The notes under the pieces were generated by a model. It ran no database searches and had not been told where the DNA came from. It saw nothing but the letters and a program-made list of their open reading frames with translations. A DNA stretch of 58,036 nt from Oscillospiraceae bacterium (GTDB lineage Bacteria; Bacillota; Clostridia; Oscillospirales; Oscillospiraceae), in the NCBI GenBank assembly GCA_009776445.1, contig WRNV01000005.1, positions 1 through 58,036 of the forward strand, read 5' to 3'. A program made the position numbers and the translations under genes. Shown one piece after another: positions 29,184 to 38,178 of the stretch (its first letter is position 1; the number at the start of each line of letters is the position of its first letter).

Positions 29184-30392
29184 CTATACATAATTTAGCG
29201 GATTTACACGGGATCCGTTTATAGAAACTTCAAAATGGCAGTGCGCTCCCGTCGATACGCCCGTCGAGCCGACAAGCCCGATTACTTGACCTTTTGAAAC
29301 AGTATCTTTCTCCTTGACCTTACGCGAGCTCATATGAGCGTAAAGCGTTGTTATACCGTTGCCGTGGCTGATAACTATGTAATTGCCGTATGAAGAATTA
29401 TACGCTGATGTAATTACTGTCCCCGAATCGGCGGCAACGATGTTCGACCCGTGCTTTGCCGGTATATCTATGCCAGTATGTTGCCTGTATACTTTATAGA
29501 CTGGATGCAACCTCATGCCAAAACCGCTGCTTACAGATCTGCTGGACGGAACAGGCCACATTAGCTGACCGGTTCCTTTTATTCTGCTGCTGGCGGAAGC
29601 GGCTCGTGCTTTTTCCTGCTCCCTTCGGAGTTCTTCGACCTTTTGGTTTATCTCCTTTTGGATTTTCTCTTCGTCCGCTTCAACGCTGGCCCTCAAAGCG
29701 CGTTCGCTTTCAAGATCCGCCTCGATCTTTTCAATAAGGGCATTGGCTTGCTCCAACTGCTCTTCCAACTCCAACTGCGTATTTTCCTGAAGAGTCTTTT
29801 CATCCTCCATATCACGCTTTGCTTGTTCGAGTGTTATTTTTGCGGCTTTAGTTTCCTCGCTTGCGATGATAAGGTCGTTATAGATTTTTTCATCAGCTTG
29901 CATAATATCGCCAACAAAATCTAGCCGCGCGAGAAGATCAGAAAAACTTGTGGAATCAAAAATAATTTCGAAATATGAGATTACACCGTTTTCTTCCATA
30001 TCGCGGACGCGCTTTTTATAATTCCGTAGTTGCTCGTTCTCTCTTATCTGGGCAGCTACGACCTCGCCTTCTTTTTCTAGGATCAACGTTCCATAAAACT
30101 CGATTGTTTCGACAATATTATCAATCTCCATGCCTGTTAGCATAATACGGTCATCAAGAACCTGCTTTTTGGCAATCTCGGTCATTCTTTCGAAATCAAT
30201 GGTGTTTATCCGGGACTGGATCTCCCGCTTTTTCCTTTCATACTCTTTTTTTTCTTCTTTTAGCCTATCGATTTCAGCCTGGGTGACACGAGCACTTACC
30301 CTTACAGCGTCGATGACTGCCCATAACACTGTAAACAGCATTAAAAACGCAAGCACGATAGCAATGATTCTTACAGAACGTCTATTGTTCAT
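29184..30392 (-). CDS. M23 (LytM-type) peptidase with coiled coil, EnvC/PcsB-like
   Basis: The 402-residue exported protein has an N-terminal membrane helix or signal (about 7-27), a long coiled coil (about 30-250) and a C-terminal LytM domain. The zinc ligands are visible in HTGIDIP and HCHFEV, with a further conserved YAHMS. All are present, so the domain should be an active endopeptidase. Coiled-coil M23 proteins next to ftsEX are the usual partners that FtsEX switches on to split septal peptidoglycan. The start at 30392 has GGGGGG eight bases upstream. Confidence 0.94.
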   Translation of the reverse strand: MNNRRSVRIIAIVLAFLMLFTVLWAVIDAVRVSARVTQAEIDRLKEEKKEYERKKREIQSRINTIDFERMTEIAKKQVLDDRIMLTGMEIDNIVETIEFYGTLILEKEGEVVAAQIRENEQLRNYKKRVRDMEENGVISYFEIIFDSTSFSDLLARLDFVGDIMQADEKIYNDLIIASEETKAAKITLEQAKRDMEDEKTLQENTQLELEEQLEQANALIEKIEADLESERALRASVEADEEKIQKEINQKVEELRREQEKARAASASSRIKGTGQLMWPVPSSRSVSSGFGMRLHPVYKVYRQHTGIDIPAKHGSNIVAADSGTVITSAYNSSYGNYIVISHGNGITTLYAHMSSRKVKEKDTVSKGQVIGLVGSTGVSTGAHCHFEVSINGSRVNPLNYV

Positions 30393-30435
30393 AGTATTAC
30401 CCCCCATGAATATTACTCACACTATAGAAAAGGTT

Positions 30436-31326
30436 TTATACTTTTAGATACTTATTTAACGCCATGCCGCTTCCGCAGACGCCTACGCTAAACCCAATGG
30501 CTGCGAATAGGATGAAGACTGGGAAAGACACATTGGAAAACGGCACAAGGTTAATAAGCATTGTTTCCAAATTCATAACACTACCTGTAGCAAGTCTATA
30601 TAGCGCCCATAAGGCCGCGAACGCGGACATAGAACCGGTAATCCCCAGTATAAACCCTTCGTATATGAACGGCCATCGGATAAAAGCGTTTGTGGCGCCT
30701 ACCATTTTCATGATAGCTATTTCCTCTCGCCGTTCAAATGTTGCGAGTTTGATAGTGTTTGACATGATGAACAGCGATATCACAAGCAACACCACCACTA
30801 CCACTATAGATACGCCACTAACGACGTTTCTTATGTTCACGAGGCCTTTGGCTATCGTCAGATTTGCGTTGACCTTGTGTATGCCATACACTTCCCTCAG
30901 GGCGATTTGCGTCTCGGCGATATACTCTATGTTATCCACATAAATGGCGTACCTATGTCTGAACCAGGTGGGATCGACATCTTCATAACGTTCAGTGTTT
31001 TCATATCTACCTATGAAAGAATACATCGCGTCTTCGCGTGAAATGAAATTAACTTTGGCCACATTGGGTACGCGCTGAAGCATAGGGCCAAGCGCGCGGG
31101 CATCCGCTTCGGACATGTTTTCATCAACATAAGCCAGGATTATGTTCTCATTTTCCAGGTCGCCGACAATGTCGTCAATATTCACCGCAAGCAGGATAAA
31201 AGCTCCCATAATTACCAAAAAAGCAGCAATGATGCACACCGACGCGAAAGACATGAGGCTGTGCTCAAAAATACTGATGACGCCTTCTTTTATATAATAA
31301 CCGAATCGGTTCCTACTCAACTTCAT
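30436..31326 (-). CDS. ftsX: Cell division ABC transporter permease FtsX
   Basis: FtsX is the membrane half of the FtsEX complex that controls wall hydrolases at the septum. The 296-residue protein has four membrane segments: one near residues 20-45, then a large extracellular loop (about 50-165) and three helices (about 170-195, 218-245, 264-290). The loop should contact the M23 protein encoded next. The gene overlaps ftsE by 14 bases. ATG 31326 is chosen because it matches the family start; ATG 31341 is possible. Confidence 0.95.
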   Translation of the reverse strand: MKLSRNRFGYYIKEGVISIFEHSLMSFASVCIIAAFLVIMGAFILLAVNIDDIVGDLENENIILAYVDENMSEADARALGPMLQRVPNVAKVNFISREDAMYSFIGRYENTERYEDVDPTWFRHRYAIYVDNIEYIAETQIALREVYGIHKVNANLTIAKGLVNIRNVVSGVSIVVVVVLLVISLFIMSNTIKLATFERREEIAIMKMVGATNAFIRWPFIYEGFILGITGSMSAFAALWALYRLATGSVMNLETMLINLVPFSNVSFPVFILFAAIGFSVGVCGSGMALNKYLKV

Positions 31327-32002
31327 AGTTGTAATACCCATCCATCCCGTCGCTTATGATCCGCCCTCCGTCAATCGCTATTACCCGCTTAGAAAACCTG
31401 TCGACAAGCGGCTTTGCGTGCGTGACCACCAGCACTGTCGTGCCAAGCTCGTTGATCTTTTGCAGCAGCATAATTATCTCGAGGCTTCGCGCCGGATCAA
31501 GATTGCCTGTGGGTTCATCCGCAATAAGAAGCGCCGGGTCGTTAACAAGGGCCCTCGCGACAGCGACCCGCTGTTGCTCCCCGCCTGACAATTCATGCGG
31601 CTTCGCCTTCAATTTATTTTCAAGGCCTACAAGTTCCAGTACATAAGTAACACGACTGCGTATTTCTTTATTAGACGCGCCAACGACGCGCATAGCGAAA
31701 GCGACGTTTTCATAAACCGATTTTTTATCTATTAGGCGAAAATCCTGAAATATCACGCCAATAGTACGCCTGAGATACGGCATTTTCCGCATTTTGATTC
31801 TTTCCATGTCGTATCCGTTGACGATTATTTTCCCGTCTGTCGGCGCGACTTCGCCGGTTAGAAGTTTGATTATAGTCGATTTACCGGATCCGGATGGGCC
31901 GACCAAAAAAGCGAATTCGCCTTTTTCTAGCAAAAATGATATGCCTTTAAGCGCTTTCGTACCGTTTGCGTATACCTTAAAGACGTCTGTCAGTTGAATC
32001 AT
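31313..32002 (-). CDS. ftsE: Cell division ATP-binding protein FtsE
   Basis: FtsE is the ATPase half of FtsEX. The 229-residue ABC protein has Walker A GPSGSGKST, the Q loop, the signature ELSGGEQQRVAVARAL and Walker B LLIADEPTGNLDP, followed by the H-loop histidine in VVTHA. It begins on the last bases of the upstream regulator gene (TAATG), so translation is coupled with it. Confidence 0.97.
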   Translation of the reverse strand: MIQLTDVFKVYANGTKALKGISFLLEKGEFAFLVGPSGSGKSTIIKLLTGEVAPTDGKIIVNGYDMERIKMRKMPYLRRTIGVIFQDFRLIDKKSVYENVAFAMRVVGASNKEIRSRVTYVLELVGLENKLKAKPHELSGGEQQRVAVARALVNDPALLIADEPTGNLDPARSLEIIMLLQKINELGTTVLVVTHAKPLVDRFSKRVIAIDGGRIISDGMDGYYNYEVE

Positions 32003-33090
32003 TAATTATCCTGCTCCTGTGAGTTAAGGTACTTTTTCACCATAAGAGCGACCTTGAATATTATTGCGTGTTCAAATTCGCGCAAATCAAGACCGGTGAT
32101 TTTTTTAATTTTTTCCAGCCTGTACACGAGGGTATTCCTATGGACGAACAATCTCCTCGCCGTTTCAGAGACATTCAGACTGTTTTCAAAAAATTTGTCT
32201 ATTGTAAACAGAGTCTCTGAATCCAGCGCTTCGATCGGGTTAGCCTTGAAGACCTCAGAAAGGAATATCTCGCACAGTGTGGTTGGGAGCTTATAAATAA
32301 GCCTACCCAGTCCAAGAGTTTCGTAGTTTATTATAGTTTTTTCGGCTTCAAACACTCGGCCAATGTCTATGGATATCAACGCTTCCTTATACCTGTCCGC
32401 GAGTTCCCGTAACAGACGCGCCGGCGTACCAATCCCTATGACAGGCTTGATCGAAAGCGCGTTATCAAGTTTCTGCTCTATCATCTCGGCAAGCTCTTGT
32501 AGGTATTCCACATCACCCGATGGGGAGAGCTCCTTTACCAGAGCGATATCAGTATCGCTGACAGAGATCACAAAATCGTGCTGTTTGTCCGTGAATATCC
32601 CATGCAACAGCTCAATCGCCGCTAAATCCATCGAAGGTCTGTGCCTGATGACGAGTACGCCGCGAGGGATGTCTGTATTGAATCTAAGTTCCTTCGCGCG
32701 AATATATATATCTCCAGGTAAAATGTTTTCAGTGATTATACTTTTTACGAAAGCCCGTTTATCGTGGTTTTCCTCATAGTATATTCCAGCTTCATTGACA
32801 GCGACGTATGCCATAACGCAAATGGTTTTCGCAAGTTCGTCTTCCCCTTCGGCAAAAACAGAGTAATCAGCGCTAGCCCCGACGCCAAGAGCCTTGAATG
32901 TTTTTCCGTCAATCCTCAGTATCTTGTCGCCGCTCTCGTCGAAAACAAACTGCAACGAGCCGATATTGGAGCCTATTAGCGATAAATCGCTGCTAGCTAT
33001 TACCGTCCCTTCAGGATCAGCCACGCCTATCAGCCGCTCTGTCGCGTCTTTCATTTGAATTATTACGCTCTGAAATATCCTGCTTGACAA
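32002..33090 (-). CDS. CdaR/PucR-type transcriptional regulator
   Basis: The 362-residue protein resembles sugar-diacid regulators. The N-terminal part (about 1-130) is a ligand-binding Diacid_rec-like domain (RLIGVADPEGTVIASSD, then SNIGS). The C-terminal part holds a PucR-type helix-turn-helix: LNVSETARRLFVHRNTLVYRLEKI. A GGDEF-like CdaR middle region lies between. Translation probably starts at TTG 33090 with GGAAGG ten bases upstream. It is the first gene of an operon with ftsEX, the M23 and S41 genes, which is unusual for this family, so it may sense a wall-related or metabolic ligand and control division genes. Confidence 0.85.
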   Translation of the reverse strand: MSSRIFQSVIIQMKDATERLIGVADPEGTVIASSDLSLIGSNIGSLQFVFDESGDKILRIDGKTFKALGVGASADYSVFAEGEDELAKTICVMAYVAVNEAGIYYEENHDKRAFVKSIITENILPGDIYIRAKELRFNTDIPRGVLVIRHRPSMDLAAIELLHGIFTDKQHDFVISVSDTDIALVKELSPSGDVEYLQELAEMIEQKLDNALSIKPVIGIGTPARLLRELADRYKEALISIDIGRVFEAEKTIINYETLGLGRLIYKLPTTLCEIFLSEVFKANPIEALDSETLFTIDKFFENSLNVSETARRLFVHRNTLVYRLEKIKKITGLDLREFEHAIIFKVALMVKKYLNSQEQDN

Positions 33091-33137
33091 TACATCATCG
33101 CCTTCCAAACCGCGCGACTTTAATGCGCGTGACCTTC

Positions 33138-33166
33138 ATACTACACCAAATCCATGTGAATTTCAA
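33138..33166 (-). promoter_or_regulatory. Sigma-A promoter of the regulator-ftsEX operon
   Basis: On the minus strand TTGAAA (33161-33166) and TAGTAT (33138-33143) have a 17-base spacer, 48 bases before the TTG start. Confidence 0.65.
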
Positions 33167-33265
33167 GAGTTATTCGTTACTTTCTGTAATTATTTTGGGA
33201 TACCTTTGAAATCTGAAACGAATACTTTCATCTCTAGCTTTGCTTTCCAATGGCGACATTTCAAA

Positions 33266-33307
33266 GAGCTACCGTAAAATGCGCCTATCCGCATTTTTCA
33301 ATAGCTC
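33266..33307 (-). terminator. Nested hairpin downstream of tuf
   Basis: On the minus strand GAGCTA pairs with TAGCTC, and inside it AAATGCG pairs with CGCATTT around a GATAGG loop. It is followed by a short U-rich CTTTG. It is in the 300-base gap between tuf and the regulator operon and is the best candidate for the end of the tuf message. The rest of the gap holds only the promoter at 33138-33166. Confidence 0.5.
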
Positions 33308-33392
33308 CATGAATTATTTCGATAGATCAGTAAAAATTGTCTTATTTTTCTTTGAATCCAGCAACAAAAGATCAAATGTCCTATAGTAATCT

Positions 33393-34595
33393 TTATTCCT
33401 GAATCGCGATGACAACGCCTGAGCCAACAGTGTGCCCGCCCTCGCGGATAGCGAAGCGTAGTCCTTGCTCGATCGCTATCGGAGTGATAAGCTCAACGTC
33501 CATTTCAATATTGTCGCCAGGCATGCACATCTCGACCCCCTGCGAGAGAGTTATGATGCCGGTTACGTCAGTCGTGCGGAAATAAAACTGCGGACGGTAA
33601 TTGTTAAAAAACGGCGTATGGCGACCACCCTCGTCCTTAGTAAGGACGTAAACCTGACCTCTGAACTTTGTAAGCGGCTTGATGCTCCCGGGCTTAGCCA
33701 GAACCTGCCCCCGCCATATCTCGCTTCTAGCTACTCCACGAAGCAAAGTGCCGATGTTGTCGCCTGCCTCTGCATAGTCGAGAAGCTTGCGAAACATCTC
33801 AATGCCTGTAACTGTCGTCTCGCGCGGCTCTTCCATCAAACCTACGATTTGCACTTTCTCGTTCAAGTTTATCCTTCCGCGCTCGACGCGTCCTGTCGCG
33901 ACCGTTCCGCGCCCTGTGATAGTCATGGTATCCTCGACCGGCATCAGGAACGGACGGTCAGATTTGCGCTCAGGCGTCGGGATGTACGAGTCGACATACT
34001 CCATCAATTCTTTGATACATTCGTACTCCGGCGCTTCAATGTCAGTGGACTCAGAGAACAGCGCATTGCGGGCGCTTCCTTTTATGATCGGGATATCGTC
34101 GCCCGGGAACTCGTACTTAGAAAGAAGCTCTCGTACTTCCATTTCTACAAGTTCAATTAGCTCTTCGTCGTCTACCTGATCCGCTTTGTTTAGGAATACT
34201 ACGATCGCCGGCACGCCGACCTGGCGGGCTAAGAGAATGTGCTCGCGAGTTTGCGCCATCGGCCCGTCAGCGGCGGAAATGACCAGTATCGAGCCATCCA
34301 TCTGCGCCGCGCCTGTGATCATGTTTTTGATATAGTCAGCATGGCCAGGGCAGTCCACATGCGCATAGTGGCGCGCGTTTGTTTCGTATTCGACATGCGC
34401 CGTGTTGATAGTAATGCCGCGCTCACGTTCTTCGGGGGCTTTGTCTATCGAGTCATAAGACTCATATTTCGCTTTGCCCTGAAAGCTAAGGTATTTTGTG
34501 ATAGCAGCGGTCAACGTCGTTTTGCCATGGTCGACGTGCCCAATAGTCCCAATATTGACGTGGGGCTTGTTCCTTTCAAACTTTTGTTTAGCCAT
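33393..34595 (-). CDS. tuf: Elongation factor Tu
   Basis: EF-Tu brings aminoacyl-tRNA to the ribosome. The 400-residue protein carries G1 GHVDHGKT, the switch I region ending in [15 protein letters not shown]3 DCPGHADY, G4 NKAD and G5 SA, then the two beta-barrel domains. It follows fusA by 120 bases and has its own promoter in that gap. Confidence 0.99.
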   Translation of the reverse strand: MAKQKFERNKPHVNIGTIGHVDHGKTTLTAAITKYLSFQGKAKYESYDSIDKAPEERERGITINTAHVEYETNARHYAHVDCPGHADYIKNMITGAAQMDGSILVISAADGPMAQTREHILLARQVGVPAIVVFLNKADQVDDEELIELVEMEVRELLSKYEFPGDDIPIIKGSARNALFSESTDIEAPEYECIKELMEYVDSYIPTPERKSDRPFLMPVEDTMTITGRGTVATGRVERGRINLNEKVQIVGLMEEPRETTVTGIEMFRKLLDYAEAGDNIGTLLRGVARSEIWRGQVLAKPGSIKPLTKFRGQVYVLTKDEGGRHTPFFNNYRPQFYFRTTDVTGIITLSQGVEMCMPGDNIEMDVELITPIAIEQGLRFAIREGGHTVGSGVVIAIQE

Positions 34596-34654
34596 TTCTT
34601 GATAATCCTCCTTGCTATTTAAGAATAATCACATATTAATCGTCATTATGCGGT

Positions 34655-34683
34655 ATTGTATCGTATTTATTAATATTTTGCAA
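34655..34683 (-). promoter_or_regulatory. Internal promoter of tuf
   Basis: On the minus strand TTGCAA (34678-34683) and TACAAT (34655-34660) have a 17-base spacer, within the fusA-tuf gap. It would allow tuf to be made in excess of the rest of the operon. Confidence 0.65.
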
Positions 34684-34715
34684 CACTTATTTTCGCGTTA
34701 GTTACAGCTGCAACG

Positions 34716-36800
34716 CTACCATTCTCCTGTCCCTGCTATCTCTTCCTGTAGCGATTTTGGCAGTTCTACATAGTGGCTGGGTTCCATCGAGAAAGTGCCC
34801 CTGCCCTGCGTGTATGAACGAAGTACCGTCGCATACCCAAACATCGTCGTCAAAGGTACAAGAGAGAAAATCCGTGAGGCGCCGCTCCGCGATTCCATGC
34901 CTGTTATCTGCCCCCGCCTGGAATTGATGTCGCCCATGACATCGCCCATGTATTCCTCCGGGACTGTGACCACGACATTCATGATTGGTTCCAGTAGCAC
35001 CGGATCCGCCTTAAGCATCGCTTCCTTGAACGCCATACTCCCGGCAATCTTGAACGCGAGCTCAGAAGAGTCAACCTCGTGGTACGAACCGTCGCATAGC
35101 GTTACCTTCACGTCGACGACCTGGTATCCGGCAAGTACGCCTGACGCCATCGCGCCCTGTATTCCTTTGTCTACGGCGGGAATAAATTCTTTTGGTATCG
35201 CCCCGCCCGCGATTTTATCGATAAACTCATACCCGCCGCCGGGTTCGTTTGGCTCGATCATGATTTTAACGTGACCATACTGGCCTTTGCCACCTGTTTG
35301 CCTTATGTTCCGCACATCTACGTCAGCCGCCTTTTTGATAGTCTCCTTATAGGAAACCTGCGGTTTCCCGACGTTAGCCTCGACTCTGAATTCGCGCAGG
35401 AGCCTGTCGACGATTATCTCCAGATGAAGCTCCCCCATACCAGCTATGATCGTCTGTCCTGTTTCCTCGTCGGAGTAAGACCTGAACGTTGGATCCTCCT
35501 CAGTGAGCTTCGCAAGCGCGACGCCCATCTTTTCTTGCCCCGCTTTTGTTTTTGGCTCGATCGCTACGCGGATGACTGGTTCAGGAAACTCCATAGATTC
35601 AAGAATAATCGGGTTTTTCTCTTCACACAAAGTGTCACCTGTCGTAGTATCTTTTAATCCAACCGCCGCAGCTATATCACCTGTATAGGCAGCGTCGATG
35701 TCTTCGCGGTGATTAGCATGCATTTGGAGAATTCGACCAAGCCGTTCCCTGTGCCCCTTCGAAGAGTTGAACACTGTCGAACCAGTTTCCACCACGCCTG
35801 AGTATACTCTGAAAAAGAACAGACGTCCTACGTAGGGGTCGGTCATTATCTTGAAAGCAAGCGCTGAAAACGGCGCGGCTTCTGATGGAGGTCGGCTTTC
35901 TTCTTTTCCGGTCGTTGGATTCTTGCCGATTATGTCCGCCACATCGACTGGCGACGGCAAATAATCGACAATCGCGTCCAGCATTTTCTGAATGCCTTTA
36001 TTTCTGTATGACGTGCCGCATACAACAGGAATCATCTTTACTGCCAGAGTCGCCTTCCGTATCGCAGCTTTGAGCGTATCTGCCGGGACTTCTTCTCCTT
36101 CGAGAAATTTCTCCATGATCGCGTCGTCGAAATCAGACGCCGCTTCAATGAGCTTAAGCCTGTATTCTTCGGCAATGGGAAGCAAATCTGGAGGGATACT
36201 CTCAACGCGCATGTCCTTGCCCAAATCATCGTAATACACGTCCGCGTTCATCTCTACAAGATCTATTATTCCACGAAACTCCGTTTCCGACCCGATTGGG
36301 AGCTGTATCGGAATCGCGTTTGCCTTCAGCCTGTCGTGGACCATTTTTATAACGTTATGGTAATCGGCGCCTACTATATCCATCTTGTTGATATATATCA
36401 CGCGGGGTACATTGTAATGGTCCGCCTGGCGCCACACTGTTTCCGATTGCGGTTCGACGCCCCCTTTGGCGCACATTACCGCCACAGAGCCGTCAAGCAC
36501 TCGGAGCGATCTTTCGACTTCGACTGTGAAATCGACATGGCCGGGTGTGTCTATGATGTTGACGCGGTAACCGTGCCAGATACATGTCGTGGCTGCTGAT
36601 GTTATTGTTATGCCCCGTTCCTGTTCTTGGGTCATCCAGTCCATCGTAGCGGCGCCTTCATGCACTTCCCCCATCTTGTACGTTCGCCCGGAATAAAACA
36701 GGATGCGTTCCGTTGTGGTTGTTTTCCCTGCGTCGATATGAGCCATTATGCCAATATTACGCGTTTTTTCAAGTGGAAAATCTCCTGGCATATAACTCAT
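34716..36800 (-). CDS. fusA: Elongation factor G
   Basis: EF-G is the GTPase that moves tRNAs and mRNA after peptide bond formation. The 694-residue protein has G1 [15 protein letters not shown], switch [13 protein letters not shown]3 DTPGHVDF, G4 NKMD, and domains II-V; the domain IV tip is in GGKGQYGHV. Length is normal. It lies in the order rpsL-rpsG-fusA-tuf. Confidence 0.99.
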   Translation of the reverse strand: MSYMPGDFPLEKTRNIGIMAHIDAGKTTTTERILFYSGRTYKMGEVHEGAATMDWMTQEQERGITITSAATTCIWHGYRVNIIDTPGHVDFTVEVERSLRVLDGSVAVMCAKGGVEPQSETVWRQADHYNVPRVIYINKMDIVGADYHNVIKMVHDRLKANAIPIQLPIGSETEFRGIIDLVEMNADVYYDDLGKDMRVESIPPDLLPIAEEYRLKLIEAASDFDDAIMEKFLEGEEVPADTLKAAIRKATLAVKMIPVVCGTSYRNKGIQKMLDAIVDYLPSPVDVADIIGKNPTTGKEESRPPSEAAPFSALAFKIMTDPYVGRLFFFRVYSGVVETGSTVFNSSKGHRERLGRILQMHANHREDIDAAYTGDIAAAVGLKDTTTGDTLCEEKNPIILESMEFPEPVIRVAIEPKTKAGQEKMGVALAKLTEEDPTFRSYSDEETGQTIIAGMGELHLEIIVDRLLREFRVEANVGKPQVSYKETIKKAADVDVRNIRQTGGKGQYGHVKIMIEPNEPGGGYEFIDKIAGGAIPKEFIPAVDKGIQGAMASGVLAGYQVVDVKVTLCDGSYHEVDSSELAFKIAGSMAFKEAMLKADPVLLEPIMNVVVTVPEEYMGDVMGDINSRRGQITGMESRSGASRIFSLVPLTTMFGYATVLRSYTQGRGTFSMEPSHYVELPKSLQEEIAGTGEW

Positions 36801-36814
36801 CTCCTTACTGAATT

Positions 36815-36880
36815 CTATCTGCTGACTACTGACTACTGAAATTCCGGTGCCGCACTTTGGGTTGTGAACAAAGCGCGCTT
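36815..36880. repeat. Heptad tandem tract plus shared 18-mer between rpsG and fusA
   Basis: CTATCTG-CTGACTA-CTGACTA-CTGAAAT (36815-36842) is a tract with a period of seven bases. Directly after it, the 18-mer GCCGCACTTTGGGTTGTG (36849-36866) and the following RRCAAAGC occur again at 56725, there also right after a heptad tract. The 18-mer begins a weak hairpin (CTTTG with CAAAG). Confidence 0.7.
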
Positions 36881-36883
36881 ATA

Positions 36884-37354
36884 CTACCACCTATAGTGAG
36901 CGAACGCCCTGTTGGAGTCCGCCATTTTGTGAGTGTCTTCACGTTTCTTCACAGCGGCGCCTACGCTGTTCGCCGCGTCCATGATTTCGCCGGCAAGGCG
37001 TTCTTTCATAGTTTTTTCGTTACGAAGCCTGGCATAATTGGTAAGCCAGCGCAACCCGAGCGTTTGCCGCCTATCTGCCCTGACCTCGATCGGCACCTGG
37101 TACGTCGCTCCGCCTACGCGCCTTGCTTTGACTTCAAGCGTCGGCATAATGTTCTCCAGCGCGGCTGTAAAGACGCCAAGTGGTTCTTTGCTGGTTTTTT
37201 TGTTAATAATTTCAAACGCGCTGTACACTACCTTCTGCGCTACGCCTTTTTTCCCGTCTAGCATGATACTGTTTATAAGTCTCGTGACCATAATCGAATT
37301 GTACAGAGGATCAGGTAAGACTTCTCTTTTTGGTACGTTACCTCTTCTAGGCAC
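36884..37354 (-). CDS. rpsG: 30S ribosomal protein S7
   Basis: S7 starts assembly of the 30S head by binding 16S rRNA. The protein has 156 residues, the normal length, when started at GTG 37354, which follows GGAGGG by seven bases. Family sequences are [15 protein letters not shown] at the start, [15 protein letters not shown] and the C-terminal RAFAHYRW. A longer in-frame start at 37372 lies within the ribosome site. Confidence 0.98.
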   Translation of the reverse strand: MPRRGNVPKREVLPDPLYNSIMVTRLINSIMLDGKKGVAQKVVYSAFEIINKKTSKEPLGVFTAALENIMPTLEVKARRVGGATYQVPIEVRADRRQTLGLRWLTNYARLRNEKTMKERLAGEIMDAANSVGAAVKKREDTHKMADSNRAFAHYRW

Positions 37355-37396
37355 TATACTTCCCTCCTTCACAAAAATAATGATCTCATAGGTACT

Positions 37397-37453
37397 CCGG
37401 GAACGTTATCGAAACCCGGTTTCCGCGCCTACCTTGAAGAGTATCCATACTCT
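37397..37453 (-). other. Two hairpins between rpsL and rpsG
   Basis: AGAGTAT-GG-ATACTCT (37438-37453) is a perfect 7-bp stem. CCGGG (37415-37419) and CCCGG (37397-37401) form a second stem upstream of rpsG. In E. coli S7 represses its operon by binding the rpsL-rpsG gap; this region could serve the same purpose, but no sequence match to that site is claimed. Confidence 0.35.
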
Positions 37454-37491
37454 ATATATACATATCTTCATGGCAAGCATAAAGTTAGCTT

Positions 37492-37923
37492 TTACTTGGA
37501 CTTGGCTTTTCCGGCTTTTGGTTTTTTCGCGCCGTATTTTGACCGGGCCTGCGCCCGATTGGTCACTCCTTGCGTATCCAGAGTCCCGCGGATAATGTGG
37601 TAGCGAACGCCAGGTAAGTCCTTTATACGCCCGCCGCGGATCATTACGACCGAGTGCTCTTGCAGGTTATGCCCTACGCCCGGGATATAGGCTGTGACCT
37701 CGTAGCCATTTGTCAGTCTGACACGCGCGATTTTGCGCAGCGCTGAATTCGGTTTCTTCGGGGTTGAAGTCCTGACGGCGGTACATACGCCTCGTTTTTG
37801 TGGCGAGGATAGATCTGTCTCCCTGTTTTTCAACGTATTGAGACCTTTTTGCATCGCCGGAGAATTCGATTTATAAAGCTGCGCTTCCCTGCCTTTTCTG
37901 ACTAATTGGTTAAATGTTGGCAT
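37492..37923 (-). CDS. rpsL: 30S ribosomal protein S12
   Basis: S12 lines the decoding centre. The 143-residue protein has the conserved [11 protein letters not shown] loop with the lysine whose change usually gives streptomycin resistance still present, then the [12 protein letters not shown] and GVRYHIIRG motifs. The basic C-terminal tail is usual. AAAGGAGGG precedes the ATG. It has its own promoter downstream of the inserted mobile element. Confidence 0.99.
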   Translation of the reverse strand: MPTFNQLVRKGREAQLYKSNSPAMQKGLNTLKNRETDLSSPQKRGVCTAVRTSTPKKPNSALRKIARVRLTNGYEVTAYIPGVGHNLQEHSVVMIRGGRIKDLPGVRYHIIRGTLDTQGVTNRAQARSKYGAKKPKAGKAKSK

Positions 37924-37965
37924 TTTTTCCCTCCTTTCTACTCATGTTTTTTGTTGGGTTTAGTG

Positions 37966-37994
37966 ATTCTAGCACATGTGCCGCGCTACGTCAA
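37966..37994 (-). promoter_or_regulatory. Sigma-A promoter of the rpsL-rpsG-fusA operon
   Basis: On the minus strand TTGACG (37989-37994) and TAGAAT (37966-37971) have a 17-base spacer, 43 bases before rpsL and 34 bases beyond the end of mobile-element copy B. The operon can therefore be read without rpoBC read-through. Confidence 0.75.
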
Positions 37995-38035
37995 GAAAAT
38001 TCAGACTCACACTGGAACAGTAAAGCTTAAAGCGC

Positions 38036-38178
38036 GTTTCTGTTCAGTGGGTGTCCAAAAACTCGCAGTGGTTACAGGCTCCGCACACAAGTTTTGACAA
38101 TTGTACAAGTTTTCACCGCAGTACCAGTGCGTTGCCTGTAACCACCCTGTGTTTTTGGATACCCACTGAAACAGTTTC
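38036..38178. mobile_element. MITE-like palindromic element, copy B
   Basis: This 143-bp copy is inserted between rpsL and rpoC. Ends are GTTTCTGTTCAG and CTGAAACAGTTTC. It is flanked by perfect 8-bp direct repeats TAAAGCGC (38028-38035 and 38179-38186). The right duplication contains the last codons of rpoC, and the stop codon TAG straddles element and duplication. Internal arms GTGGTTACAGGC and GCCTGTAACCAC are perfect inverses. As RNA it would fold to one long hairpin at the 3' end of the rpoBC message. Confidence 0.9.
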
